A DNA stretch of 64,000 nt from Thermosynechococcus sp. CL-1. Its GTDB lineage: Bacteria; Cyanobacteriota; Cyanobacteriia; Thermosynechococcales; Thermosynechococcaceae. Each line of letters begins with the position of its first letter. Position 1 is the first letter of the stretch. Location of the stretch: assembly GCF_008386235.1 (NCBI RefSeq), contig NZ_CP040671.1, positions 1,986,001 through 2,050,000 of the forward strand, in the 5' to 3' direction. Shown here piece by piece: positions 48,400-58,448 of this stretch. A program made the position numbers and the translations under genes. A model generated the notes under the pieces. That model was not told where the DNA came from and did no database searches. It worked only from the letters and a program-made list of their open reading frames with translations.

Positions 48400-49722
48400 A
48401 TGCCAAACCCAACTAAACCGAAAATTGCCTTTGCCCACCTTGGCTGTGATAAGAACCGCGTGGATACGGAGCACATGATTGGTCTCCTTGCGGCAGCGGG
48501 CTATGGGGTGGGTACCGATGAAACCGAAGCCGACTACGTTATTGTCAATACCTGTAGCTTTATCCAAGCCGCCCGCGAAGAGTCGGTGCGCACACTGGTA
48601 GAACTGGCAGAAGCCAATAAGAAGATTGTGATCACAGGCTGCTTAGCGCAGCATTTTCAAGGGGAACTCTTGGCGGAGCTTCCTGAGGCGGTGGCCGTCG
48701 TTGGCAGTGGCGATTACCAGCACATTGTTGAGGTGATTGAGCGGGTAGAAACGGGTGAGCGGGTGCAACAAATTAGTGCTGTGCCCACCTACATTGCCGA
48801 TGAAACCGTTCCTCGCTACCGCACCACGCCGGAACCGGTGGCCTATCTGCGGATTGCTGAGGGCTGTGACTATCGCTGTGCCTTTTGTATCATTCCCCAT
48901 CTGCGGGGCAACCAGCGATCGCGCCCCATTGAGTCCATTGTCAGTGAAGCCCATCAACTCGCCAGCGAGGGCGTCCAAGAAATCATTATTGTTTCCCAAA
49001 TTACCACCAACTATGGCATTGATCTCTATGGTCAACCCCAACTCGCGGCGCTGATTCGTGCCCTTGGCAAAGTGGATGTGCCTTGGATTCGCTTGCACTA
49101 CGCCTATCCCACGGGGCTAACGCCTGAGGTGATTGCAGCGATGCGGGAAACTCCTAACATCTTGCCCTATCTTGATTTGCCGTTGCAACATTCCCACCCA
49201 GAGGTGCTGCGCGCTATGAATCGGCCGTGGCAAGCGGGGGTGAACGATCGCCTGATTGAACGGTTACGGCAGGACTTACCCGAAGCAGTGATGCGGACGA
49301 CGTTTATTGTTGGCTTCCCCGGTGAGACTGAGCACCACTTTGAGCATCTTTGCCAGTTTGTGCAGCGCCATGAATTTGACCATGTGGGGGTCTTTACCTA
49401 CTCCGCCGAGGAAGGGACTGCCGCCTATGATCTGCCGGATCAGGTTCCAGAGGAAATCAAAATGGCGCGGCGCGATCGCCTGATGCAACTGCAACAACCC
49501 ATTGCCCAGCGCAAAAATGCTGCTGAAGTGGGCAAAACCGTACCTGTGCTCATTGAGCAGGAAAACCCGCAAACTGGGGAACTGATTGGACGATCGCCCC
49601 GCTTTGCCCCGGATGTGGATGGCGTGGTTTATGTCAAGGGAGCTGCCACCTTGGGCACAATTGTCCCCGTAGAAATCACCGCTGCTGATATTTACGATCT
49701 GTACGGCATCATCCCCACCTAA
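48400..49722 (+). CDS. rimO: Ribosomal protein S12 methylthiotransferase RimO
   Basis: Radical SAM methylthiotransferase modifying an aspartate of ribosomal protein S12. 440 residues. N-terminal [12 protein letters not shown] and [13 protein letters not shown] (cluster ligands), radical SAM motif [37 protein letters not shown] and a TRAM end. 'LGCDKNRVD' distinguishes RimO from MiaB (at 557). Confidence 0.96.
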   Translation: MPNPTKPKIAFAHLGCDKNRVDTEHMIGLLAAAGYGVGTDETEADYVIVNTCSFIQAAREESVRTLVELAEANKKIVITGCLAQHFQGELLAELPEAVAVVGSGDYQHIVEVIERVETGERVQQISAVPTYIADETVPRYRTTPEPVAYLRIAEGCDYRCAFCIIPHLRGNQRSRPIESIVSEAHQLASEGVQEIIIVSQITTNYGIDLYGQPQLAALIRALGKVDVPWIRLHYAYPTGLTPEVIAAMRETPNILPYLDLPLQHSHPEVLRAMNRPWQAGVNDRLIERLRQDLPEAVMRTTFIVGFPGETEHHFEHLCQFVQRHEFDHVGVFTYSAEEGTAAYDLPDQVPEEIKMARRDRLMQLQQPIAQRKNAAEVGKTVPVLIEQENPQTGELIGRSPRFAPDVDGVVYVKGAATLGTIVPVEITAADIYDLYGIIPT

Positions 49723-49762
49723 GTTCGGTTTTACTCCTAGGCAGATTGGAATCATTGGGGCT

Positions 49763-51037
49763 ATGGTCGAGGCAGTTGGGGACGTTGCATCGGCTGCTAT
49801 GGGACGCTCGCATTCCACCATTGATCGGTATGATACCCGTGCTGGCGATCGCTTTTGGCAGTGGCAAGCGGGGGTTGCTGCCTTAGAAAGATTATTGGCA
49901 GTTACGCATCCCATTGAGGGCTTTTTAGTCTCCTTCCCCAGCCTCATTCTTCAAGATTGTCCCCTAAAAACCTATGTCCTCATGCCCCAGGGGCGATCGC
50001 TGCCCTACCTGCCCCCCACAGACACCCATCCTGCTTTGCCGGCAATGACCCTTTTGCCCGCGGCGCGAGAAGGCATGAATCCCTTTTGCCTACTACTGAG
50101 TCCAGAGGTTAATCTTTTACTGATCTATCAAGGGGAGCGCGGACTGCACTTTTCCTTTGCTCCTGAGGAAATTCATGCTTTTTGGCAGCAGTTGCGGCAG
50201 CAACTTCCCTTAGCCGATCTCGACCCCATTGATCAGTGGCTGGCCAGTGTGGAGATGGTGCCCCCCAGCTATCGTTTGGTGAGTCAGTTTGGTCAATGGC
50301 TGCTGGACTATAGTCAACCGGCGGCCACGCCCCTGACTGTGACTTCTACCCCCATGGCTGCGGACATTAGCCTGCTGCAAGCCCTTTCCCACGAGGTGCG
50401 CACTCCGCTCACCACCATCAATACCTTTATCCAATTGCTACAACGGCAAGAGAATCTACCGCAGCGCACGTACCAGTATCTGCAAAAGATTGGTCAAGAG
50501 ATTCAAGATCAAATCACCCGCTTTAATCTCCTGAGTGATGCCGCCGAAATCTTCACCAGTCCTAGCCCCAAACCCCCCCTTGCGTTTGGGCGGACCCACT
50601 TGACGGAACTCTTCACGACCAACTTGGCTCGCTGGCAAAAGCAGGCGGCGCGTCGTCAGGTCAAATTGGTTCTTGATTATCCGCCCAATTTACCCCTTGT
50701 TCTCAGTGATCCAACGTCTTTAGATCAGGTCTTGACCGGGTTAGTGGAATACTATAGCCAAACCCTTGCCCCAGAGAGTGAACTGCAATTGGTGGTGCAG
50801 CGGGCAGGGCAGCACGTGAAGCTAGAATTGCGATCGCCCCAGTACAAACACCGCAGCGATCTGGCCGCCTTGGGGCACCTGCTCCTGTGGCATCCCGCAA
50901 CCGGGCAACTGAGTCTCAACTTTCAGGCGGCAAAACTCTTAATAGAAGCGGTCGGCGCTAAGGTCATTCAACGGCGCGATCGCCAAGCGGGCGAAATTCT
51001 CACCCTTTATTTGCCCATTGCGGAAGAGAGTGGCTGA
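49763..51037 (+). CDS. Histidine kinase with degenerate ATP-binding domain
   Basis: 424 residues. No membrane helix. The N-terminal 200 residues are a soluble sensor-like region. The dimerisation box is intact: LQALSHEVRTPLTTINTFIQLL, with the phosphoryl His. The ATPase domain is broken: the N-box, normally with two Asn, reads DPTSLDQVLTGLVEYYSQ, without either, and the G boxes (DXGXG and GLGL) are not found, replaced by ATGQLSLNFQAAKLLIEAVG. It may not phosphorylate itself and could serve as a phospho-acceptor or scaffold. The 3' end overlaps mutM by 31 bases. Confidence 0.8.
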   Translation: MVEAVGDVASAAMGRSHSTIDRYDTRAGDRFWQWQAGVAALERLLAVTHPIEGFLVSFPSLILQDCPLKTYVLMPQGRSLPYLPPTDTHPALPAMTLLPAAREGMNPFCLLLSPEVNLLLIYQGERGLHFSFAPEEIHAFWQQLRQQLPLADLDPIDQWLASVEMVPPSYRLVSQFGQWLLDYSQPAATPLTVTSTPMAADISLLQALSHEVRTPLTTINTFIQLLQRQENLPQRTYQYLQKIGQEIQDQITRFNLLSDAAEIFTSPSPKPPLAFGRTHLTELFTTNLARWQKQAARRQVKLVLDYPPNLPLVLSDPTSLDQVLTGLVEYYSQTLAPESELQLVVQRAGQHVKLELRSPQYKHRSDLAALGHLLLWHPATGQLSLNFQAAKLLIEAVGAKVIQRRDRQAGEILTLYLPIAEESG

Positions 51038-51861
51038 CAGCGAGGACAATAGTGACTGGAGCGTCCTGCCAAGCGCAGCCGTTCAATTGTTGTGCCACAG
51101 ACGCGGCAGGCTTCCCCCTTGCGACCATAGACCCATGCTTGACCCCCATAGCAACCATTCACCCCCGTCGGAGTGACAAAGCTACGAATTGTCGTACCAC
51201 CCGCTGCAATCGCTTCCCTCAGCACTTGGCGAATCACCTGATGGAGGTGAACGATCTGCTCAATCGTTAGGGTGTAGGTGGGTAGGGCGGGGTGCAGACC
51301 ACTCAAGAAAAGACTTTCATCGGCATAGATATTCCCCATGCCCGCAACAACGGTTTGATCTAAGAGCGCCGTTTTCAGCGCGCGACGATAATGCACCAAC
51401 CGTTCCGCCAAGAACCAAACTGTAAAGGCCTCACTCAGGGGTTCCGGTGCCAAGCTGGCCAGTGTGGGAATCGCCGTTTCGGGGCGGCAGTGTGCAGGAA
51501 TCCACCAACAGCGACCAAACGTCCGTTGATCCACAAAGCGGAGTTCTGCCCCCGTTGCGAAAAACCAGCGCACACGGGTATGGGGGCAGGGAGGCTGGGG
51601 AGTCGTCAGCCACAACAACTGGCCGCTCATGCGCAGATGAATCACGAGGCGACTGTCGTCATTGAGGGCGGCCAAAAGATACTTGCCCCGCCGATGCCAC
51701 TGTTGAATAGAGCGATCGCGCAGGTGATCAATAAACGCTTGCGGCTCTTCCGGAAGCGCAATAGAACGGGCTAGAAGCACCTCGACCCCCACAATGGGTT
51801 GCCCAAGGGTGACCACCTCTAGCCCACGACGTACGGTTTCAACTTCCGGTAATTCCGGCAC
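51007..51861 (-). CDS. mutM: Formamidopyrimidine-DNA glycosylase
   Basis: Removes oxidised purines, nicking abasic sites. 284 residues. Starts MPELPEVETVRRGL, where Pro and Glu are catalytic after Met removal; RRGKYLLAAL, NIYADESLFLSGLHP and the C-terminal zinc finger CRVCGTTIERLRLAGRSSHYC are present. Twelve bases separate it from psaE on the same strand. Confidence 0.97.
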   Translation of the reverse strand: MPELPEVETVRRGLEVVTLGQPIVGVEVLLARSIALPEEPQAFIDHLRDRSIQQWHRRGKYLLAALNDDSRLVIHLRMSGQLLWLTTPQPPCPHTRVRWFFATGAELRFVDQRTFGRCWWIPAHCRPETAIPTLASLAPEPLSEAFTVWFLAERLVHYRRALKTALLDQTVVAGMGNIYADESLFLSGLHPALPTYTLTIEQIVHLHQVIRQVLREAIAAGGTTIRSFVTPTGVNGCYGGQAWVYGRKGEACRVCGTTIERLRLAGRSSHYCPRCQPLSSAMGK

Positions 51862-51872
51862 GGTCTCAGAAA

Positions 51873-52106
<234 letters not shown>

Positions 52107-52257
52107 TTATCGTCCTAAAAATTTCTCAACGGCTAGAGTTAAGCCTACTATGACTACTACGGCTTGTTACGCTCGCTCCACAAAATTTCACAGAGCACCC
52201 CATCTCTGGAACCCAGCAAAGGGCGGTTATGGGTTGGTCGCGTGACGAATCTCGGTA

Positions 52258-52276
52258 AAAAAAGGCTGTATACTAG
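52258..52276 (+). promoter_or_regulatory. Promoter element like that of psbE
   Basis: AAAAAAGGCTGTATACTAG with -10 box TATACT at 52269-52274; it differs from the psbE element at two of 19 positions. It lies 28 bases before the STAS gene start. No clear -35 box. Confidence 0.5.
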
Positions 52277-52303
52277 CGGGGAACTCCTTTCCATCATCCT
52301 GTT

Positions 52304-52642
52304 ATGGCCAATACTGTCGAAGTGATTAAGCTGTCTGGGGTCTTTGGTGGCCCCCAAGCTCAGGAATTTCGTCAAACCATTAGTGAGCTGGTTCAAGGGG
52401 GGACTCAAGCCCTATTGCTGGATTGTGGTGAGGTCACCTTCATTGATAGTTCTGGCTTAGGCGCTCTTGTTGTTGCCCTAAAAACGGTCCGGGCAGGTGG
52501 GGGACAGCTTTACCTATGCAATATTCCCAAGCAGATGATGATGCTCTTTGAACTCACGAGCATGGATAAGGTCTTTCACATCCTCAAAAATGAGGAAGAA
52601 TTCTTTTCATTGAATCTACCTTCCCAAGGGGCAAGTAACTAG
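52304..52642 (+). CDS. STAS-domain protein, anti-anti-sigma factor type
   Basis: 112 residues forming one STAS domain: LLLDCGEVTFIDSSGLGALVVAL includes the phosphorylatable Ser motif DSSG. Such proteins bind anti-sigma kinases or phosphatases and switch by phosphorylation. No partner kinase or phosphatase is adjacent. It is divergent from psaE. Confidence 0.92.
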   Translation: MANTVEVIKLSGVFGGPQAQEFRQTISELVQGGTQALLLDCGEVTFIDSSGLGALVVALKTVRAGGGQLYLCNIPKQMMMLFELTSMDKVFHILKNEEEFFSLNLPSQGASN

Positions 52643-52669
52643 CTTCCCCTGCTACAATAGGCGATTCAG

Positions 52670-53731
52670 TTATCTGGCAACCAGTTGTGACCCCACCGCA
52701 CTAGCCAATTCCTCGAGCATCGTTACTGTTGTCGCAAAGTCCACGCAGGGATCGGTAATACTTTGACCATAGACCAACTGCGAAAGATCCTTGGGAATCG
52801 GTTGATTACCCGCCTTGAGATGGCTCTCGATCATCACACCCGCCAAATAACGGGAACCTTGCTGTACCTGCTGGGCAAGATTTTCACACACTAGCACTTG
52901 GCGTTGGGCATCTTTGGCAGCGTTGGCATGGCTACAATCCACCATCAGGCGGGGGGTGAGTCCCTTACGCTCTAGGAGGGCAGCCGCCATTTCGATGTGA
53001 GCGGCAGAATAGTTAGGGCCCTCTTTGCCGCCGCGCAGTACAAGGTGAGTATCGGGATTCCCAGTGGTGGCAACAATACTGGCACGGCCTTCAGCATTAA
53101 TTCCCAGAAAATGGTGCGACTGCTGTGCCGCGATCATGGCATTAATTGCCGAATCTAAGTGACCATCAGTGCCATTTTTGAAGCCTACGGGCATCGAGAG
53201 ACCCGACGCCATTTGACGGTGGGTTTGGCTTTCCGTCGTACGAGCACCAATGGCGGTCCAACTCACAACGTCAGCAATGTACTGGGGAATGATTGGATCG
53301 AGCAATTCTGTAGCGGCGGGCATCCCCAAGTTGGCCAAATCCAGCAGCAGCTTGCGTGCGAGGCGTAACCCAGTGTTGATATCATAGCTGCCATCGAGGT
53401 GCGGATCGTTGATCAGCCCTTTCCAGCCTACAGAGGTGCGTGGTTTTTCAAAATAAACCCGCATGACGATTTCAAGACTATCCCGCAGGCGATCGCGCAG
53501 CCGCGCCAACTTTTCCCCATATTCCAAGGCCGCCTTGACATCGTGAATTGAACAAGGCCCCACAATGACCAGCAGTCGGCGATCGCGCCCCTTGAAAATA
53601 TCACGAATGCGATCGCGGGTTGTGGCCACAAGGGTGGCTTGGGATTCGGTCAGCGGCAAATCCGCCAGCAGGGTAGCAGGCGTCAACAAGGGTCGCGTCT
53701 CAACAACGTGAAGATCAAACGTTTGCGGCAT
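52670..53731 (-). CDS. 3-deoxy-7-phosphoheptulonate (DAHP) synthase
   Basis: First step of the shikimate pathway, joining PEP and erythrose 4-phosphate. 353 residues, class I AroFGH type: LLVIVGPCSIHD, VMRVYFEKPRTSVGWKGLINDP, IGARTTESQTHRQMASGLSMP, GFKNGTDG, and MVDCSHANAAKD. Feedback type (Tyr, Phe or Trp) cannot be told. Confidence 0.95.
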   Translation of the reverse strand: MPQTFDLHVVETRPLLTPATLLADLPLTESQATLVATTRDRIRDIFKGRDRRLLVIVGPCSIHDVKAALEYGEKLARLRDRLRDSLEIVMRVYFEKPRTSVGWKGLINDPHLDGSYDINTGLRLARKLLLDLANLGMPAATELLDPIIPQYIADVVSWTAIGARTTESQTHRQMASGLSMPVGFKNGTDGHLDSAINAMIAAQQSHHFLGINAEGRASIVATTGNPDTHLVLRGGKEGPNYSAAHIEMAAALLERKGLTPRLMVDCSHANAAKDAQRQVLVCENLAQQVQQGSRYLAGVMIESHLKAGNQPIPKDLSQLVYGQSITDPCVDFATTVTMLEELASAVGSQLVAR

Positions 53732-53766
53732 GGATCAGCAATCAGCACTTTTTTCATCATACCTCT

Positions 53767-54903
53767 CTAGCTGCGATCCGCACGCCACAGTAGGGCGATC
53801 GCCACCACCAAGCCAATGCCGTGGGGCAACCACGCTGCTGCAAGGGGGGAGAGGGTGCCAATCGTCCCCAGTGCACCGAGAAAAAACGTGAGCACGTACT
53901 GACCAAACACCACCGCCACACTAATGCCAAATCCCTGCCGCCCCCGCCGTTGGGAGGGACTGAGGCCAAACCCCACCCCTAAAAGGGCAAAGACCACCGC
54001 CAAAAAGGGTTGGGCATAGGCCTGAGCCAAGTGAACCTTGAGGGCACGCACCAGTTCTGGCTCTTGATTGGGATCAAGACGTTGCAGCGCACGGCGTGCT
54101 TGGGTGATCGAGAGTTCATCCACATCCGTTGGCCGCAGTTGTTGAGATTGGGCAGGCCGAGGCAAGCGGATCTCCTGTTGGTCAAATTGCAACAGATTGC
54201 GGCTGACCCCCGTGTGGCTAATCAAATAGGCTATCCCCTGAGAGAGTAACCAGCGACTCTCACGCACATTCCACTCCGCGGATTCAGCGCTAATGACCTG
54301 AGTCACCTGCGGTTGCGAAAAGTCCAAAACCGTGATTCCCTGAATGCGGCTGCCATCAAAGCGATGCCCATAATACAGTCGCCGCACATCTCCTTGGCGA
54401 TCGTACTCAGGGTAGAAAATATCGGTGCCTGAGCCGAGGGTACGCTGCTGTTGCAGTAACTCCCGCATGAGTTTTTGCGATTCATACTTGGCGATGGGTA
54501 CGGCGATTTCATTGAGCGCAAGGGTCAACCCACTCACAAACAATGCAAAAACCACCACAGGGACGAGGACACGGCGCAGACAAATCCCCACACTGCGCAG
54601 CGCAACCCACTCCCCCTCCTCTGAGAGCCGACTCATCGCCCCCACAACCGCGAGCAACACGGCCATCGGAAACACCAAGACCAAGACGGTAGGCAGTTGA
54701 TAGCCAATCAATTGCAGCAAAATCGTTAGGGGCAGTTGAGCATCGGCAATTTGTCGCACCAGATCAAAAATCGTGCCGACGGTCAGCGCCAAAGTGGTAA
54801 AGATTGTAACGCCAAAAACAAACCCCGGCAGCAGTAGCGAGAGAAGATACTGATCTAACTTGGGGAGGGTCGGCAGCCAGATCCGCCGCAGTGCTCTGAT
54901 CAT
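53767..54903 (-). CDS. LptF/LptG-family LPS export permease
   Basis: 378 residues, six helices with a large periplasmic domain between helices three and four. YjgP/YjgQ family: DQYLLSLLLPGFVFGVTIFTTL and LSRLSEEGEWVALRSVGICLRRVL are typical. With LptB just upstream (2 bases) and LptA it forms the lipopolysaccharide export unit. Only one permease is here, as is common in cyanobacteria. Confidence 0.92.
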   Translation of the reverse strand: MIRALRRIWLPTLPKLDQYLLSLLLPGFVFGVTIFTTLALTVGTIFDLVRQIADAQLPLTILLQLIGYQLPTVLVLVFPMAVLLAVVGAMSRLSEEGEWVALRSVGICLRRVLVPVVVFALFVSGLTLALNEIAVPIAKYESQKLMRELLQQQRTLGSGTDIFYPEYDRQGDVRRLYYGHRFDGSRIQGITVLDFSQPQVTQVISAESAEWNVRESRWLLSQGIAYLISHTGVSRNLLQFDQQEIRLPRPAQSQQLRPTDVDELSITQARRALQRLDPNQEPELVRALKVHLAQAYAQPFLAVVFALLGVGFGLSPSQRRGRQGFGISVAVVFGQYVLTFFLGALGTIGTLSPLAAAWLPHGIGLVVAIALLWRADRS

Positions 54904-54905
54904 GT

Positions 54906-55694
54906 CTAGAAGCGAAAATCCTCACCGAGGTAGTATTGCCGCACTTTGGCATCCTGTGCCAATTCCCAGCTATTCCCTGCGGCTAAAATCTGCCCTTCCC
55001 GTAAAATGTAGGCGCGGTCAATAATTTCCAGCGTTTCCCGCACATTGTGATCGGTAATGAGAATGCCCATTTGGCGATCGCGCAGCTTGGCAATCATGTC
55101 CTGGAGGTCATGCACAGCAATGGGATCCACACCCGCAAAGGGTTCATCGAGCAGTAAAAAACTGGGTCCTTGGGTTCCTACTGCCAAGGCACGGGCTAAT
55201 TCGGTGCGCCGCCGTTCTCCCCCTGAGACTCGCCGACCGAGGGTGTGGGCAATGTGGGTCAAGCGAAATTCCGTCAGCAGTTGATCCAAGCGATCGCGCC
55301 ACTGTCGCCGCGGCACTCCCGTCTCCTCTAAAACCAAGAGAATATTTTCAGCAACCGTCAACTGGCGAAAGATACTCGGTTCTTGGGGCAGATAGCCAAT
55401 GCCCCGCCGTGCCCGCTGATGCAAGGGAGCTTGGGTAATATCCTCATCATCCAGCCATACTCGGCCATCATCCGGTCGTTCAATCCCCGTGGCCATGTAA
55501 AAGGTCGTCGTTTTCCCTGCACCATTGGGCCCCAGCAGACCCACCACTTCTCCCCGTGCCACCGAGAGACTGACGTGATCCACCACCCAACGACTGCCAT
55601 ACCGTTTACATACCCCCTCTAGGCGAAGCGTGGTCGGTAGCGCAAACCGCCCATTAGGGCTGCACAGGTGTAAGAATTTGTTGGTTAGGGTCAT
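54906..55694 (-). CDS. lptB: LPS export ABC transporter ATPase LptB
   Basis: 262 residues. Walker [17 protein letters not shown], LptB block [36 protein letters not shown], signature [15 protein letters not shown], Walker [17 protein letters not shown], switch [12 protein letters not shown]. The ATG overlaps the lptA 3' end by 41 bases; the first 20 residues are not conserved, so a later start is possible. LptF follows. Confidence 0.95.
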   Translation of the reverse strand: MTLTNKFLHLCSPNGRFALPTTLRLEGVCKRYGSRWVVDHVSLSVARGEVVGLLGPNGAGKTTTFYMATGIERPDDGRVWLDDEDITQAPLHQRARRGIGYLPQEPSIFRQLTVAENILLVLEETGVPRRQWRDRLDQLLTEFRLTHIAHTLGRRVSGGERRRTELARALAVGTQGPSFLLLDEPFAGVDPIAVHDLQDMIAKLRDRQMGILITDHNVRETLEIIDRAYILREGQILAAGNSWELAQDAKVRQYYLGEDFRF

Positions 55695-56100
55695 CGGGGA
55701 TCATTAAAATAGATTCGACTTGGCGGCTGGGGGCGGGCAGAGCGACAAATTTTGCTTCCTCAATAAGATATGTGATGGTGTCAGCGCGGAGACTGTTCCC
55801 CTGTTGCAAAACATACACATTCCCACTGAGGACAATGCGCCCCTCCCGGCTAAAGTATTGTGCTTGTGCCGCCGTGGCCTGAATTTGGCGGGCGGGATAA
55901 CGTAGTTGCACATTGCCCCGTGCCGTGATCACGCCTGTGACGGCATTTGCCTGCTGCACATCCGCCAAGATGGTGAGGGCTTGGGAAGGCGTTTCTTGGG
56001 AGTCTGCGGGCTGCCAGAGGAGGGGAGCGATTGCTAACCCTACCCCCAGTGTACCCAGCGCCAAAAGGCGGGATGGCCATCGGGAACAAGATTGCAACAT
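55654..56100 (-). CDS. lptA: LptA/OstA-like periplasmic LPS transport protein
   Basis: 148 residues with a signal-type hydrophobic N-terminus ([18 protein letters not shown]). The OstA-like beta domain has the pattern [26 protein letters not shown] and [23 protein letters not shown], expected for the LPS bridge. Rather short for LptA. First gene of lptA-lptB-lptF. Confidence 0.88.
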   Translation of the reverse strand: MLQSCSRWPSRLLALGTLGVGLAIAPLLWQPADSQETPSQALTILADVQQANAVTGVITARGNVQLRYPARQIQATAAQAQYFSREGRIVLSGNVYVLQQGNSLRADTITYLIEEAKFVALPAPSRQVESILMIPDDPNQQILTPVQP

Positions 56101-56160
56101 TTCCTTAAAGTCTCCGCCACAATGTCTTTATCCTAGTGGATAAGGGAAAATTTCCGCATC

Positions 56161-57168
56161 ATGCCCGTTTACTTCTACTGGGGAGAAGATCAATTTCGAC
56201 TCGAGCAGGCCGTCAAAGACCTACGGCAGCGGGTGGTTGATCCCCTGTGGGAGAGTTTTAACTTCGAAAAATTTGCTGGGGAGGATGCTGAGGCCGTTCA
56301 AGCCGCGTTGGCGCAGGTGATGACGCCGCCCTTTGGAGAAGGCGATCGCTTGGTGTGGCTGGTGAATACGACCTTGGGTCAACGCTGTAGTGCGGAACTA
56401 CTCGCAGATTTAGAACTCACCTTGCCGCAAGTTCCTCCGAACTGTCATTTACTGCTCACCAGTAGCCAAAAACCCGACAGCCGCAGTAAAGCCGTCAAGC
56501 TGCTGCAACAGCATGGCACGATTCAGGAATTTAGTCCGATTGCCGCTTGGAAAACCCCTGAGATTGAACAGCAGATCCGTGAGGCGGCTCAACGCTATCC
56601 AGTCCGCCTGCCCCCAGAAGGAATACAACTGCTTGCCGAAGCCGTGGGCAATGACAGTCGCCAACTCCACAATGAATTAGAAAAATTGGCCTTGTTTGCG
56701 GGCGATCGCCCCCTTACCGCTGAAGACATCACCACCCTTGTTCATGCCACCCAACAAAGTAGCCTCACCCTTGCCAGTACCCTGCTGCGGGGAGACACAG
56801 CCACTGCCCTGAGCCAACTGGAGGACTTGCTACTCCAAAATGAACCCCCCTTGCGCCTTTTGGCCACCCTGACGAAACAATTTCGCACGTGGTTGTGGGT
56901 CAAGTTGCTCAGCCATGAGCGCGACAATCAACGCATTGCCAAGCTCGCCGAAGTGGGAAATCCGAAACGGGTCTATTTCCTGCAAAAAGAAGTGAACGCT
57001 GTTGCTTTGCCGGCCCTTCAAGCCTGTTTGCAGATTCTCTTAACCACGGAGTATCAACTCAAGCTAGGGGCTGAGCCAGTGGCGACTCTACGCCAAGGGA
57101 TGATTCAGCTTTCCTTGGCCTGCTCACGGCGTTCTTGGAGCGATCGCTCTGGCGGCGGTGAGAATTGA
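56161..57168 (+). CDS. holA: DNA polymerase III delta subunit
   Basis: 335 residues, opens the beta clamp. Starts MPVYFYWGEDQFRLEQAVKDL, with the conserved hydrophobic and Arg-rich AAA-like region LLLTSSQKPDSRSKAVKLL and the collar domain LLRGDTATALSQLEDLLLQNEPPLRLLATL. Divergent from lptA. 64-base convergent overlap with the DUF948 gene. Confidence 0.93.
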   Translation: MPVYFYWGEDQFRLEQAVKDLRQRVVDPLWESFNFEKFAGEDAEAVQAALAQVMTPPFGEGDRLVWLVNTTLGQRCSAELLADLELTLPQVPPNCHLLLTSSQKPDSRSKAVKLLQQHGTIQEFSPIAAWKTPEIEQQIREAAQRYPVRLPPEGIQLLAEAVGNDSRQLHNELEKLALFAGDRPLTAEDITTLVHATQQSSLTLASTLLRGDTATALSQLEDLLLQNEPPLRLLATLTKQFRTWLWVKLLSHERDNQRIAKLAEVGNPKRVYFLQKEVNAVALPALQACLQILLTTEYQLKLGAEPVATLRQGMIQLSLACSRRSWSDRSGGGEN

Positions 57169-57560
57169 CTCGGCGGCAACCGCGAAGGTTTGCGACTGGG
57201 ACGATTCCACGTTTGCCATGCGGCTTTTACCCCGGCAAAAACACTACGGGTGGTCACTTTCGCCTCTTGAACTTGGCGTTTTGCCGCTGCAATTCCTTGA
57301 TCCACCTGCTTGACGACATTGCCCGCACTTTCTACCCCTTGGCTAATGTCATCGGTGAGATCGCTAATCTCCAGACCCGTCAAGCGAATTGCTTCTAGGG
57401 TAGGCGGCAGTTCACGCCCCAAGGTATCAAAGAGCTTTTCGGCACTGCGCGCCGCCCGTGCCAATTCCATAAATGCCGGAATCGCAGCAACCAGAACGGC
57501 TGCCAAGCATACGGCCACTAATACCAGTGACACCGCCAACCAAAAAATTGGTTCTGTCAC
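57105..57560 (-). CDS. DUF948-like membrane protein
   Basis: 151 residues. One N-terminal membrane helix (FWLAVSLVLVAVCLAAVLVAAIP) followed by an amphipathic coiled coil (residues 40-110) like YtxG/DUF948 proteins, and a basic Pro-Ser tail. Function unknown. The 3' end overlaps holA by 64 bases. Confidence 0.75.
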   Translation of the reverse strand: MTEPIFWLAVSLVLVAVCLAAVLVAAIPAFMELARAARSAEKLFDTLGRELPPTLEAIRLTGLEISDLTDDISQGVESAGNVVKQVDQGIAAAKRQVQEAKVTTRSVFAGVKAAWQTWNRPSRKPSRLPPSQFSPPPERSLQERREQAKES

Positions 57561-57883
57561 GTTGGTTCGTCCACTGAATCCTGCGGGGGATGTGTCCCGA
57601 TACTATCACGACTTCCCTAGGGACAACAGTTACGGGAGTGACGCCCAAGGCAAACGCCCATTCGAAAATTTAGGAAAGAGCCGTAACATTCATGGCCAAA
57701 ACCAAGCGCAGCTAGCAAGTTTGCTACCAAAATTCGCCGCAGTGCTCCGTCTATACCGCAAAGCGGTTAGGTGGTGGTGAGGCAGCGGGCGACCGCAGGG
57801 AGTAGTCACTCAATCTCAGCTTGTTGCTGGATATATTGAGCTAGCACCGAACATCGGGCGCGACTAATAGCTATAATCCACTC
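57561..57883. other. Intergenic gap before tnpB fragment
   Basis: 323 bases without a supportable gene. Small features: the hairpin CCGCAAAGCGG near 57758, a GC-rich stretch GGTGGTGGTG, and a TATAAT only seven bases ahead of the tnpB ATG. It may hold the left end of an IS605-type element, but I cannot recognise its ends. Confidence 0.4.
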
Positions 57884-58216
57884 ATGCTCACCCTGACGTA
57901 CGAGTACAAACTAAAACTAACCCAGCAGCAGGCCAAGCAGATCGACCACGATCTAGAGGTGTGCCGCAGGGTTTGGAATCACGCGCTGAGGGAGCGCAAA
58001 AACTGGATTGCTTCGCGCAAATGTCCAGTCAATGCCTGCTCTTTGGTTAGCGAGTACATCATCCCAGCGGATGCCCCTTACCCCAGCTTCAACGTGCAGT
58101 GCCAACGATTGACTCAAGCAAAGCAGACCAACCCTGATTTAGCGTCGGTTAACACCCAAGCATTGCAGCAAGACTTGAAGCGGCTAGATCAAGCGTTTGA
58201 GCGGCGGCATTGGTGA
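57884..58216 (+). pseudogene. Truncated IS200/IS605-family TnpB (OrfB)
   Basis: 110 residues that match only the N-terminal part of TnpB: MLTLTYEYKLKLTQQQAKQI, VCRRVWNHALRERKNW, and LKRLDQAFERRHW. Full-length TnpB is about 400 residues, with a RuvC nuclease and zinc ribbon, both absent here. No TnpA is near. It is a dead fragment of an insertion element. Confidence 0.85.
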
Positions 58217-58437
58217 TGAGCTTACGGGAGATGCTGCAACGAACACGTTTTGCGGCTGCTTTAGAAGTCCAAGAAGTTCTCAGCCCTGCTCAGCGCCAAC
58301 AACTGGCAGCTATGAATCGCCAACGCTTAGTGAATTTAAGAAATTATTTTCAACAGGGAGCAACACAACACCTAGTTCCTAATCTGTTGAATATTCTGTT
58401 CAATAGGTTGATTGTTGTACTGATTGTTATTGTTTAG
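58216..58437 (+). CDS. Small hypothetical protein
   Basis: 73 residues, starting at the ATG that overlaps the TGA of the tnpB fragment. MSLREMLQRTRFAAALEVQEVL and LSPAQRQQLAAMNRQRLVNL form an amphipathic helical part; the end ILFNRLIVVLIVIV is hydrophobic, like one membrane helix. I do not recognise it. It could be the 3' end of a gene cut by the tnpB insertion, or a real short gene. Confidence 0.35.
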   Translation: MSLREMLQRTRFAAALEVQEVLSPAQRQQLAAMNRQRLVNLRNYFQQGATQHLVPNLLNILFNRLIVVLIVIV

Positions 58438-58448
58438 GACTGTTTGCC

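Noticed and set aside
57872-57877. TATAAT as tnpB promoter
   Set aside because: It ends six bases before the ATG, too close for a leader with a ribosome site.
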